Shown here piece after piece: positions 1-11,900 of a stretch of DNA of 64,000 nucleotides; within the stretch, counting starts at the first letter, position 1; each line of letters begins with the position of its first letter. Below the pieces are notes generated by a model, which saw only the letters and a list, made by a program, of their open reading frames with translations, did not search any database and was not told the origin of the DNA. A program made the position numbers and the translations under genes. Origin of the DNA: Plantago elongata (Eukaryota > Streptophyta > Magnoliopsida > Lamiales > Plantaginaceae); the NCBI GenBank assembly GCA_036897095.1, contig JAYMSP010000035.1, forward strand, positions 47,177-111,176, in the 5' to 3' direction.

Positions 1-64
1 TTAACTTGAATGTTTAAAGTCGTATAATTGTTTCAATTCGAGAGAAAAAGAAAGCAACACTCAC

Positions 65-2356
65 TTGACGGTGGGAATGGGATAGGTTTATTTTGGTGGT
101 AGAAGTCTCCACTGGGTAGGCCCGAGTAGCGGATGCTCGAGCCTGAATCCGAGCCATGGCCTGCATACGACGAAGCATATCCGCACTCTGTTTCCTGACA
201 ATATGGCCCCTCACCAGGGCTTGTAGCTTAACAAGTCCTTTAAGTGCTCTAAGTGCTCTCCTAGCCTACAACACACCCAAGAATCATATACCTTCTACAT
301 TCAAATATGAAAAGTGATATCTTTCATTAATAATTTAATACTGTAGTGTATTAACTTTTGACTAGTGCTTCTAATTCAAATCTTCACTTTAATCATAAAA
401 TAGTTTTAACATTTCAATGATCTCATGTTACATACATGCACATTTTTTATTATGCAACAGTTGGAGAATTGACATTCACATCTGTATATTGCAACGATCC
501 ACACACACAGAGGATAGCTAGCTACAATTTGCAACGACTACGCATAAATCCTGATTGTGCAGATGAGAGAGTAAACCATGATATAAAAGAAGCTTTTCGC
601 AATAACTGTTGTTGTATGATAACCAACTGTTGATTCTTTGTATTTGATAATCAATATTCTACCAATTAAAGTGTCCCTTTTACATGTGAAAATCAACGAC
701 AAGCTGTAATGTACTAATCACACAGAGCTATAGCTAGTGGTCACAGAAAGTTATAGGCCCCAATTATCTATCATTATAGTTCATAAGCAAAAGCTATTTC
801 CCTTAACATGACTATAAGCCAGTATGCCAACCCCACCACCGCATAAGTCAGTAAAGCTACAAAAGGAAAAAGGTATAATAGGCCTTCAATTCATGTGGTG
901 AAACTATAATGAGTTTTGTGAAAACCTATGGCCCAGAAGTTTCACCTAGCAGTGCAAAATTGTTTGAATATTTTCAGGGGCAAACTGATCCTTCTGGTCT
1001 TGATAGTGAACTCTAGAATTTGAGTTTTGCATGAGTTATGCAATAGCTGGTTGGAGTACCAGATATGGAATAACCACCAACCAGCTTAACTTAAATCAGA
1101 AGAAACCTACCATTTGTAGAATTAGACAGGTTCATACAGACTGTAATGTGGTACCAAATGTGACACTCGTCCACGTTTAAATTTACGTTATATCCAATAC
1201 AGGAGAACACAAATTTGATAGCCTTAGGCATGGGTTCAGAAGAAAGGATAAGGAGATTGATTCCTAGTGATAGTGAAATATCAATACCAGTAGGCCACTT
1301 GTATGGTGAATAAGCTCAACTGTTTGTCCCCTTCTCTCCTAGTTAGGTCCCGAAATTTCGGTCCACTCTATGTCCATGATTATGATAACACATTAACACC
1401 ATAATTTTGTCACATATCAAGTTTTTGTTAAATATAGCAAACTAATAACTCAACAGCCTATAGTGTACTTTTCAAACAATCTGCATTTAGCTTAGTACCA
1501 AATCGAATTACAGAAAGCATATCCATCCGCCATACTGATTTGCAGTGTGTAAATACAACTAATCACTAGCTAATTAGCTCAAATTCATAGATAAACAAAC
1601 TGAAGTAAGATAATCAGATAAATTAGCCAAAAGCAAAACCTAGAACTTCTAAATATCATAGGACAAAATTTGAATTGATTTCAACAATTCTGAAACTGAA
1701 TAAGGATAAGCAAAACTAATCACTAGCTAATCAGCTCAAATTCACATAGAAACAGACAAAACTGAGCTAAATCAACCAAAAGCATAATCTAGAACTTCTA
1801 AACTTCATAGGACAAATTTTGAATTGATTTCAACAATTCTGAAACTGAATAACAATAAACAAAACTAATCACTAGCTAATCAGCTCAAATTCATCTAGAA
1901 ACAGACAAAACTGAGCTAAATCAACCAAAAGCACAATCTAGAACTCCTAAATGTCACAGTACAAAATTCGAATTCATTTCAACAATTCCGAAACTGAATC
2001 AGAAAATCACTCACCAAATAAGCTCGAAACGCCGATTGAATCCTGACTGCCGCACCGACTCGCCGCTTGGCTCCACTCCTCAAACTCCCGCCGCCGCCAC
2101 TAGTCAGCTTCACCACCTCCGCCGCGGCATGAGCCGCCGCAAGCGCCGCCTGCGCGACGACTGCAGTAGCCGCGGCTACCGCAATCGCATGTTTGTTCGC
2201 ATCCAAGCCTTCGTCGTGCGGTCGATCGAAATTCTCACCGGATTTGGACAAACTCTTCGAGTTTCCACCTCTATCGCTCTTCTTCTGCTTGTCATTCGCC
2301 GGATTGCGATCGGATTTTCGGAGAAAGGAACGGAACCACCTGCCGGCTTTACCCAT
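65..2356 (-). CDS. IQ67-domain (IQD) calmodulin-binding protein, N-terminal part, runs off left edge
   Basis: Plant IQD proteins are calmodulin-binding scaffolds at microtubules, membrane or nucleus. Exon 1 is 2015-2356 and starts [16 protein letters not shown], the basic N terminus typical of this family. It carries an Ala-rich helix ([20 protein letters not shown]) and ends in the first IQ motif, [13 protein letters not shown]. Exon 2 is 65-265 and continues in phase 0 as [20 protein letters not shown], followed by [20 protein letters not shown]. Together these form the IQ67 core, split by an intron at the position I expect for IQD genes. The exon 1 donor is GTGAGTG at 2014 and the exon 2 acceptor is TTGTAG at 266. 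Exon 2 ends at a GTGAGTG donor, so the remaining exons lie left of base 1. No upstream in-frame ATG precedes 2356. The intron (266-2014) holds a three-copy tandem repeat. Which IQD it is cannot be told from the N terminus alone. Confidence 0.93.
1561..2014. repeat. Three-copy tandem repeat (about 140-157 bp) ending at the IQD splice donor
   Basis: Three consecutive units begin AATCACTAGCTAATYAGCTC at about 1561, 1718 and 1867. They share blocks such as AGAACTTCTAAA and TCAACAATTCTGAAACTGAA. The last unit runs directly into AATCACTCACC at 2005, which contains the reverse complement of the splice donor. The array therefore lies at the 5' end of the IQD intron as transcribed. Confidence 0.85.
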
Positions 2357-2599
2357 GGCGCATTGTGTGGGAAAGGAGGTAGGTATCGTAGTGTAGTGAG
2401 TTGAGTTGAGTTGAGAGAGAAAGTGTGATAGTGTGTTGTTATTTGTGTTCGATGCGTGTGACGGTGTGAGTGTGATTGAGTGTGTGTGTGTATGGTGATA
2501 AATGAGGGAAGAGGAATTTGAAAAATGACGCGCGGTATGGTGGCGAGTGGAGTGCACTCGAAGTGGTGTTGTGGACTTATGGTGGTGGTGGTTCAATGG

Positions 2600-4027
2600 T
2601 TGGGCCCCGTGGAGTTATAGGGTAGAGGACAAATGACAGGTAAGGTGAGGTGAGGAGACTTCACCAAATTTAATTCGTCTCCAACAACTTCAATTTCCGG
2701 CTCATTTATATTGTTTCGGATTACATACGACATGTCATATCCTAATTATACCAAAGGCATGAATAGTATGGAAAACATTAAGGGGCCGATTGACATGATA
2801 TTTAAATGAGAATTTTGGTAAAATTGTGTTTGGAATGAAATTGAAATAGGGGTATTTGAAGTGTATTTTAGACCAAATCATTGTTCATCGAACCAAATGG
2901 GGCATTTAAATGCCTCGCCAATTAGTCCCTATGAGTATAATTAATTCTGATATATTATCACTTTTATATTTTTGCTTCACCAAATTGAGAAAGATGTTCC
3001 AATTTGCCATATGATGTAGATCTCAACATTCCAATTGTTGCTCTGATCACATTGAAACGGAATGATAAATACCAAAATGGATCAGGGAGATGAAATGGAT
3101 TTAAAATTTGAAATTAGTTAACTTTGTAGGACGGAAAATTTTGAAGTTAAAGGTGCTAAAATTCTCCCTTTTTTTAATAATTTTATAACTTTACTTTTCT
3201 AGTATTACATCAGAAATTTTCTAATTTCATAAATGAATTGTTTTTAATCCACTAGCTAATTCTTTATTATTTCTCTTTTCCATTTTATTAAATCTATCTC
3301 TTACTTTATCAACCACTTACAACTTTATCAATATAATACATCTTATAAATTATTTCTTTATTGTGATTAAAGTTGAAGTTTAGAAAGTTTTTATTGGATC
3401 GGAAGAGTATTTCTTAGAATCGAACTTTCTATGTTTAGGATTTTAATCTCATTTAATGTTAAATTATCCCCATCGTTAACTCAATTTTGCAATCCGCGAA
3501 CAATTTTTCAGACGTGAAGGTTAATAAAATAAGATCACTACTTCCAATACAATCATGAAAATACACAATGATCAACAAGTTTGGCGCGAATTGATTGAAC
3601 GCCATTTTCAATTGATTTAACTAAAGTAAGCAAGGTGGTCAATTGTCCATAAGTGACTCATGTGACTAATTCAAAAATGAATTTATATAGTTTTTGTTTA
3701 AATTTGGTAAGGTTCACCTGTCATTCACTTTATCTGCTTGTTTGCAAAACTATAGATCGATTATGCATGTCGCATTCCATCTCTTCCTGTAAATCAAGAA
3801 CGACTTGATTCTATTCTACAAGTTCTCCATTCTTTATCCCCTAGGAGTCTCTTCCTTCTCCCAGGTATCTTTTGCCACATAATCGTGATCTAGCTCAATC
3901 CGACAGCCCTCCGACAGCCCCCGTTGTCGCTTCGCTTGACAATTCCATGGAACCTCTCCGGCTGTTTCACGGGCTTTCGCCAAATACATAGATAGTATGT
4001 TCAATGGCTTCAGGAATAGTGTGTAGT
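2600..4027. other. Intergenic, no gene seen
   Basis: AT-rich sequence between the IQD leader and the 3' end of the FRS gene. It contains one MITE copy (2782-2930). A thymine-rich stretch about 3160-3360 shows no coding signal. I see no other supported feature. Confidence 0.6.
2782..2930. mobile_element. MITE family A, copy 1 (about 149 bp)
   Basis: The element starts GGGGCCGATTGACATG and ends CGCCAATTAGTCCCT, imperfect inverted ends. Internal blocks such as AATTTTGGTAAAATTGTGTTTGGAAT and the run ending GTGTATTTTAGACC recur in three other places (19017-19159, 41609-41757, 48891-49042). It has no coding capacity. The 5' flank is TTA but the 3' flank is not, so the target-site duplication is unresolved here. 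Confidence 0.75.
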
Positions 4028-6809
4028 CTACACACCAGCAGCTCTGTATCCTTGATTATAATGCAGGAAAGAAGATGTATGTGGATGTTGACCATCATTC
4101 ATTACCTGCAGGTACATATTTGTATTGTCAGAAAATGTGATCTGACACATAACAAGCAGTATCCATAATCTAACGCGTACCTGCTTTGACTGAGTCCCAT
4201 TCGATACTGGATCCTGGAATTGGCTACGGATCAATGGCTCCTGGTTCAAGTATACGATTACAATAGTTCAATATAAGCTGCCATGTAGCATACCAAAACT
4301 AATTTACCATACAACAAACTAAGAGCTGAACTGAACTTCACCAGTAGGAATTGAGAATGGCTTGGCGAATGATGCTGGCTAGAGTAAATGCTCCGTGGCT
4401 CATAGATGTTAGCATTAGGCTGCGGCCTAAGGGTCAAATTTGATGCTTGGTACATGCTCTGGACCATGTGATTTGCTTCAACAGAGTACAAGCCCTTTGC
4501 TCGGGAAAAAAAAGACATGTCAAATTTTGGTAAAGCAAAAGTGTTGACTCAAAACAGTCAACAGATGAAACATTGATTCTTTGTCTAACCTGTGTGAGAG
4601 GACTTATTGTGGGGATCGAGATATATGTGGAAGGAGCACTTGATATCTGGTCATGGCTATGATTCGTTTGGTCTTGATCAGGTAATATGTTTTCGGTTAC
4701 ATCTGTTCCTTGCAAGATATCAACATCTTGATCCTCAAAGTCATTTCTGGCAAGATGAAGATCAGCTAGATTATTTCTAGAAGCACATGCACCTCCAGCG
4801 ACCACATCAGACTTGAAGCTTAAAATTCTTTCAACACCTACCATCAATTCATCAAGTTTTCTTGCAGCGAATTCAAATGCAGGATCAGATTCGGCAGCTC
4901 TTGAAGATATTTTAATTATATTAAGGCACAGATCCTTGTAACGTGTGGCAATTATGTTTCTGCCATCTACGTCTGGATGATTATGATTTTCTTCAGAAGG
5001 TAAAATCCTTGCATCTTTGGCCCACCTCCTCAAGATGTAACATGAAGGAACAACCTTGATATTTTGATGATCGAGTACTTTTAGGGCATGGCTACACAGA
5101 AAACCCACATGCTCAAACTTCATACAGTTGCAAGAAACAGTGCCGCCATGAGAATTATAAACTACCATACATTCTCTAGATTTTCCATATGTTTTTGCTT
5201 TGTAATCATATCTTGATCCTCGCTCACCACACTTGTTAACGACAACATTTAATGACTTCTCATATTCTCTTTGAAAAACTTCAAATGCCTTTGGTGTATA
5301 TATTAGACTGGGTTCCTTCAACAGAACTGCATTAGCCATCAAAACAGGAGCATGTCTTGCCATTTCAAAAGTTGCTTCAAATTCACTGTGCCTTTGTTCA
5401 GTCACCATGTTTTCAAAATGCTTGAAAAATTGAAGTACATCAATGTCCGGGCTCAAGAAGCTATGAAGTTTTTCTGCCATCTGCTCACCTAAATGTGTTC
5501 CATTTCTTTCAATGAAGAAAGTATTCCTGCCGTATGCAATGGCCCATTTTTCCTTTTCTCTAAACATCCATCTCAACCATGCATTATTCTCCAGGGCATG
5601 CTTCTGCAGCATAGAATCCCATGCTTGGATAAAATCCTCTTCCTGCTCATGACAAAAGATGCAACTCCTCAAGTCTTCAGCAAAAGAATCATTATCTTTT
5701 ATAACATGAGATAGATGCTTAAGCGCAATTAGATACATCTGCCAGGCACATATGCAGTGGTTTGTTTCTGGTAGTACTGCATGAAGAGCTTGGACAATTG
5801 TTGCATCCTGATCTGAGAGAATGAATTTCGGTTTCTTACTAGACATTGCTTCAACAAACGTTTGGAATAGCCATTTAAAGGAATTAACACTGTCATCATA
5901 TAAGAAGGCAGCTCCAAATATTACTACTTGTCGGTGATGGTTCAGCCCGATTAACTGCACAAAAGGGCGAGAATCTGTTTCTCGTGTTGATGATGTATCT
6001 AGGCAAACAACATTACCAAAGTAGCTATACTCCACAATCATATTATCATCAGCCCAAAATATGTTGCTTATCTTATCATCGATATCAAGTTGCGTAGAGT
6101 AAAAGAATGAAGGGTTCAGAAAATGTTGCCTCTGGAAGTAATACAAAAGACGTGCCGCATCCCCTTCCTTCATATCCCTTGTCCGCCCAGACCTTAAGAA
6201 AATGTTATCACTTACATGAAGGTCATCAAATCTTTCTGGATGACAAAAATGAACACCTAAAAGTTTCAATGACTCTTTTAGTTGAAACTCAGGGTTCTTC
6301 GTCGGATCGGTTTCAGAGACTTCAGAGGATTCGCCTTTACCACGTGACAACTCCAGAAACGCTTGACCTTTACTCAAATCAACACCATGATGATTGTGCT
6401 CTGGTTCAAACTGTGTGGTCTGATATTTCCCATCAGGATGTCGGGTTACAACCATATGCGCCAAACAACCGGTTCTTGTTTCTTTCCGGTGCTTCTTCAC
6501 ATTAACATCTCGTTTATCCTGCTTACGGTGGCCTTGTCTCGAACACGTGAACTTTCTGGACATAACCCGACCGTGCACCTTACTCCTATTCACCCAATCT
6601 TTTCTCACACTAAACCCACACAACTCAGCATACTTATAATAGAAATCATATGCTTGCTCATCCGTTTCAAATTCAATATCAAGTCTTGGAGCTTCAGAAC
6701 TCAATGACTGACCATTCAAATTCAACAACATAGGGCTCGGGCATTCATGCTCCAAGTTCAAGTCCAAACTATTCGACATCCTTACATCCATATGCCCTTC
6801 ACCAGTCAT
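4028..6809 (-). CDS. FAR1/FHY3-related sequence (FRS) protein, 836 aa
   Basis: This is a domesticated Mutator-like transposase; family members act as nuclear DNA-binding transcription factors, the best known in phytochrome A signalling. Exons are 4590-6809, 4342-4494, 4181-4240 and 4028-4105, all in phase 0. The FAR1 DNA-binding domain spans about residues 50-142, with YYKYAELCGFSVRK, the Cys and His of FTCSRQGHRK, and EPEHNHH. The MULE transposase core is about 266-360 (VVCLDTS, FILSDQDATI, CAWQMY). A SWIM zinc finger, CNCMKFEHVGFLCSHALKVL, lies near 560-585. The small C-terminal exons encode GLYSVEANHMVQSMYQ, EPLIRSQFQDPVSNGTQ and a terminal GYRAAGV. A leader intron ends just before the ATG (about 6830-7387). 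The length is near that of FHY3 and FAR1. The paralogue is not resolved, and the exon 2/3 junctions are the least certain. Confidence 0.93.
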
Positions 6810-6829
6810 AACTCATAACCTCCCTTGAC

Positions 6830-7387
6830 ATCAATAAACCAAAATAAGTAAGATCAAAACCAGAAAGGAGTCAGATCAAAAGGCTAAGAAGCATTTAACA
6901 TACAACGATCATAGGCAACGTGCGATACGCCAAGTGGCAAAGCTCAAAGGATTGGAAATAAATCAACTCAAATTACTAAGATGCATTAAACCATTTCTAA
7001 ACAAGGGAAATATAGTGTAACAAGCATTTTGACAACAACACCAAATATTAGCTACATAAAACCATTAAGAGATGGTAAAATCGAAGAAACTGAGATTTCT
7101 TACTCTTTCAAATGATTAACTAAGCGATTATGTTTCTACCAGTGAAAGTGTGTTAGTCATTTCCAGCTCAAACTACTCTATAGCTCAGAAACATCAGAAA
7201 CACACTGTACTTAAGCATTTGGACAACACAAAACATGAACAGACAAAACCACAGAGACACGAAACGATTGAAACTGAGATTTCTTAGTTTTTACATGATT
7301 AACACGCTACTGCTGTATCAGCACATATAATTCATTTCCAGCTCGAATAATTGGAGTAAGGAGACTGAGATAACATAAACCTCGCAC
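6830..7387 (-). other. Intron in the FRS 5' leader, with an internal duplication
   Basis: On the minus strand a donor (CAG then GTGCGAGG, near 7387) and an acceptor (TGATGTCAAG, near 6830) frame a leader intron. Inside it a block about 165-200 bp long occurs twice (about 7018-7180 and 7213-7350), sharing GAAACTGAGATTTCTTA, an AAGCATTTKGACAACA start and CATTTCCAGCTC. The leader exon lies upstream, about 7388-7500. Confidence 0.55.
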
Positions 7388-7499
7388 CTGAGAATCGGAG
7401 AAATTCAAAACCTAGGGTTTCAAGTGATTCGTTGATGATTTTGCTTGCGTTTCGTTGAATTCCTCTTTCTGATTTCAATTCACTGCAACTCTGCAACAT

Positions 7500-8130
7500 G
7501 AAGGTTTTAGGCTATAGCACCTATTCATGGAACTGTTCAAATATGAGCCTCTTATTGCAATAATTTAAGTTTGGCCTTGTGTATTTCAGTTTTCTTTTCT
7601 TTTTGTTTTTACCAAATGACTATGAGTGTCGAATTAAACTTTAAATCGATGTATCATCAAATACACCGAGCTGTTTAATATCGCAACTATTATGACCCCA
7701 TCGAATAGACTTGCAGTGTTTTGGTTTAAGACGTAAAATTGGATTCTATGTTAAATAGTTCTAAACTATTATATCTAATATCAATTTAAATACTAACGGA
7801 ATAATTGTTATTTGAGTTAAATTTATAATACTCCATTGTATAACTTATAATTTTATCATATAGAATTATAGCAGTATATAGTTATAGGTAAATAAATGAA
7901 ACTAATCCAGGCTAATTACATAAATTGCAATTGGAGGCATGACTCATGAGTATAAAACTATAGTCTTTATTATGCCATGGATAAACTCATAAACTCTCAC
8001 CAATACATTGGAAAATGTAAAATGCAATACAAAACTCAGAAGAGTCGGATATCCTTATAAAAAAAGGTAAGTAAATAGTCCATAAGACTTGAAAATTCTC
8101 TGGTCTTGCTTATTTGGGATTAGTTCCATA
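7500..8130. other. Intergenic, no gene seen
   Basis: AT-rich DNA between the divergent-side leader of FRS and the 3' end of the small LTP-like gene. No conserved protein, RNA or repeat was recognised. Confidence 0.5.
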
Positions 8131-8510
8131 TCAGTTAGCTGCAACAAAAGAGAAATCAGGCCATTATAATTCATACTATAATGTAAGAATTATTGAAGGG
8201 GAGAAAAAGTGAGTACAAAATGAAAGTATTGAATCTAATTACCAGAACAGCTGAGGGGAGGGAGGTTGCACTGAGACGGCATGCTGTTTGCGATCCTCAA
8301 CGTGTTGCAGAGACAGTCGTGGTCCACAGTCTGAAGAGCCGTGCAGCAGCCAGCGCTAGGTGCAGCTGCACCAGGCAACACAAAGGGTGCGCAGGAGTTG
8401 AGGCTACTCAATGAACTAGCACAGCTCTGAGCCATAGTGATCGACGGGATTTGAGCCACAAGGACAATCACTATCATCACAGAGAAGAAAGACCTCATTG
8501 CTGCTGCCAT
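8131..8510 (-). CDS. Small secreted lipid-transfer-like protein (protease inhibitor/seed storage/LTP fold), 91 aa
   Basis: This is a secreted Cys-rich protein of the alpha-amylase inhibitor/LTP family, resembling short stamen or FIL1-type members. An N-terminal signal peptide (residues 1 to about 27, FFSVMIVIVLVAQIP then SITMAQ) is followed by the eight-Cys pattern: CASSLSSLNSC, GCCTAL, DCLCNTL, QCNLPPLSC. The first exon is 8243-8510 and the last coding exon only 8131-8138. Reading through the donor would give Gly-Asn-stop; splicing TCTG to CTAACTGA gives Ser-Ala-Asn-stop. An intron a few bases before the stop is usual in nsLTP genes, so I prefer the spliced form. The intron (8139-8242) ends TTGTTGCAG. 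No GPI-anchor tail is present. Ligand and tissue are unknown. Confidence 0.85.
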
Positions 8511-8598
8511 TGCTTATAAGTTAGTAGTATAAGTTGCTGTTTAATACTCTTTTTGTTTATCTGTGTTGTTGTGTTTTACCAGGTACTGATCAGTTCAA

Positions 8599-8604
8599 TT
8601 TATA
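8599..8604 (-). promoter_or_regulatory. TATA box of the LTP-like gene
   Basis: TATAAA on the minus strand within CCTATAAATTG, about 90 bases upstream of the ATG at 8510. The spacing leaves a leader of roughly 60 bases. Called by consensus only. Confidence 0.55.
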
Positions 8605-8978
8605 GGATCAAATGGAGCAAGAGGTGTGAAGTTAGTGATGACAGTGTCTGGCAAAGGTCATGATCAACCTAATTTACAAGTTTGATAACACACAACATAC
8701 TTGTGAACTGTGATGATAATTCAAAATTTTCAAGACTTGCAGAATCTACGGGTTTCCTGATAAACACACTCTGGAAACAGGTCAAGAAAATCATACTATT
8801 TCTAGATTGGAACATGTTTCTAATCAGAGAAAGGCAACAGAATCTGAAAGAGGGTCGGTTTTCGACTAATCACAATTACATTTCAGTCTTTCAGAGTTCA
8901 TTGAGAGCTGGCCAAAAGCTACAAAATATAACAAGAATACTAATTGAATTATTAAGAATGGAACTGGTTATTAAGATT

Positions 8979-11900
8979 TCATTGTTGATCAGAAGAAGCA
9001 GGAGCTGTCCAATATAACTTCACTGCAAAGAGAAGCTTTTCCCTCACCAGTGGTCCATCCTCATGATCTACAATCTGGCTATCCCAGTTTAGTCCATCCG
9101 CGATTCTCTTGACTTTTACGAGTATATCTACATCATCCCGGATGATCAAACTTCCTTCTGGTCGTAAAATTCTGTCCATTTCTAGCATAATGTCTTCCAT
9201 TTCACACCTAAAACAGAACAAAAGGTTATTTTCATTGTTCTGTTCCTAATTACTTAATAGAATGTAAAGAATACCAGATATCATGTTAGTTACCTGTCCT
9301 TGTATAGCGTAAAGATTGAATCTGCGTGAATAAGATCATATGTTCTAGGGTAAGTCGACATTGCCTCACACCTGCACCAAAATTACACAGTTTAAGATAA
9401 CATCAAACGGAACAATCTGCAATTGCAATGGACAACTTCATCGAACAAGGAACATGGGTGTGACTGATACCAGCTTTGATAAGTTCCAATGAGTCCTCGT
9501 TCATAGATAGCACCAAGTGTGTTGGCCTTGGCCTCAACTGGTACTACATTCATCACCCAGAGAGGATCTTCAATCAAATTAGCAGCGAAGCCACCCAAAA
9601 ACGCATTCATGTCAAGGATGTTACGGTATCTTCCTTGTGATCCAAGTTGGTTATTCACTGTTTTGTAATAGGACACTCTCCTGTTCCACAGTTGCATATC
9701 TTTCTCAAAGGTTTCGGGGGTGACTCCATTTATAGTTCCTCGGCTAATCCTAGGAGGTACAACACTTAATCGTCTGGGCCACTTTTCAAGCTTTCCTCCA
9801 GCAACCTCATCAGTATCAGAAACTTCAGGTAGGGGGGTCAAGCAAGTCTCCAAGTTTGTATACCTACAGAAACTGTAAAGTTAGGACTCACTCGGATTAC
9901 ATAAATCAGCAATTCTAGGATTATATATTATGAATCACATACCAAGCGGTATCTGGATTCTGAGCAGGACAGAGTGGAGGGTTCTTCGCAACCTTACGAA
10001 TCTTTTTGCACTTCAAGTGATTCAACGGTTTCTGCCATATGGCGATGTCATCCCTCTCGACTAACTTTTTCCAGCATAAGCTCTTCGTTACATTCTCAAT
10101 TTGCATTTGCTCAGCATTTAGATCCTCCCTAGACCTCTCCCACCCCTTCCAGTATTTCTTCCATCGGATTGGTGGACCGGAGAGAATCCAATATCCGCCT
10201 GGCCTCAGAATACGGTCAACTTCAATCAAGTATGCGCCATCTGTGACAATTTGATCACAATGCAGAAACCATAAGTGAACTTCTAAACCCGAATACTATT
10301 CTAGTTAATGTAATCAGAAAGCCCATTGATCATGTTTTCAAAGCTCGGGGAAGTACCATATTGGCCCCATGGAATGAGACAACGTGAACAATGAGCCATA
10401 TCAAAAGCCCTCGAAGGGTAAGGAAGCCTCTTCGACGCGATAACACCGATCAAAGCAGGAACACCACGCTCCAGAGCGAACTGCACTTGTCCTTCGTGTG
10501 TGTCTCTTGGTGCAAAAGACATTGCAATGATATTTCTTGACAAAAGATATGCTCCCCAACTTGCAACCTGTACATTTAATTTGACAAAGAGCTGCTCATA
10601 AGTCGTAGATTTAGAAGAACGAATCACATATTCTGGACAGAAGTACAGAACAGATATATCGTACAAGTATCAACATATATATCATTATCAAGACTTAAGT
10701 AACACATGTTAGTAAGTTGTGCAGTCATACTCGGACTCAATTATCGTACGATTTAAATTTAAAGAGTAAGATAATCGACTCGACTCATTATAATTAAGTA
10801 GCATTTATTAAGAATTGCAAATGGACCACCACAACCAAATACGGTCTATACTATACTTAAATATAATATACTATATTCGAATATGTATTCTAAGACCTCT
10901 ACGACTATTAGATGGAGAACACCTTCATATGTTGGTGGTAGATTGTGGCATAGCAAGTTCTACTTAAAGCTTAATTGCCAAATTGATGAAAGTTTACTTT
11001 AGAGTGAGTACTTGACAAATGTGCATGGATGGTAACATCATAAGTCCACAACATGTGTAGGAGGATTCATGCATGGAGTAAAGGTGGTCAATTATAAGTG
11101 GCAGGGTGGACTAATTTAGAATAGGTCAAAATAAGAAAAGCAAAAAGCAAGAAAGACAATTTTAAAAAGCTGTTTATTTCAGTTCTGTACCTCACCTACC
11201 ACTTAATTACAATACCAAAAATAGAAAACACGTATTTTGTCATAATTCGGACAATGTGTCCTGTTTACGTGTGAATTAATGATATTTAACCAAATATGTA
11301 CACTACACCTTATTGACATTTAAAATCGAACCAAAACTATTGAAATGTGAAATGTCCCAATCTTCCAATTTCATTTATAAATCTGGAACCTATCTTCAAA
11401 TTTATGTCTAAAATGATTATTGACAATGCACACTTGATGACAACTGTTAATCACTCAGTTATGTGGCTAATTAGTAAATCTTATTCCTAATTAAGTCAAG
11501 TTAAACTATTAAACAAAATCTTCACTTGACTAGCTGTGCCGCGTAAAATTAAATGCTACATTTCCTGAAAAATAGAATACAGCTAGCTATATTTCCCTTG
11601 AAATATAACAAAATTCACATCATATCCACTGCAAAACATATCTTTCATTTGCACCAAAAGAGGAAATCACAATTAATACAATTTATTGTAGAAACTAAAC
11701 TAATGTAATTCCAACAACGAATCGTCAAACAAGAGTTAGATTAAAAATTCAAAATTGGGTTGCAAACGAACATAGTTGAGCTATAATTGATTAATTAAGA
11801 ATGCCTATGAAATATGAATAATTAAACACGAGGTGCATGAACTGAGATCGAGCTCGGTTCCAAAGATTTTGTCAGAATATTACAAAACCAAAGCTTCTTT

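Noticed and set aside
2036-2404. Plus-strand frame with Arg/Ser-rich product
   Set aside because: Antisense to the IQD first exon, which carries clear family motifs.
4434-6809. Active Mutator transposase
   Set aside because: It is a spliced gene with FRS-type C-terminal exons and no terminal inverted repeats nearby, so a domesticated FRS gene is the better reading.
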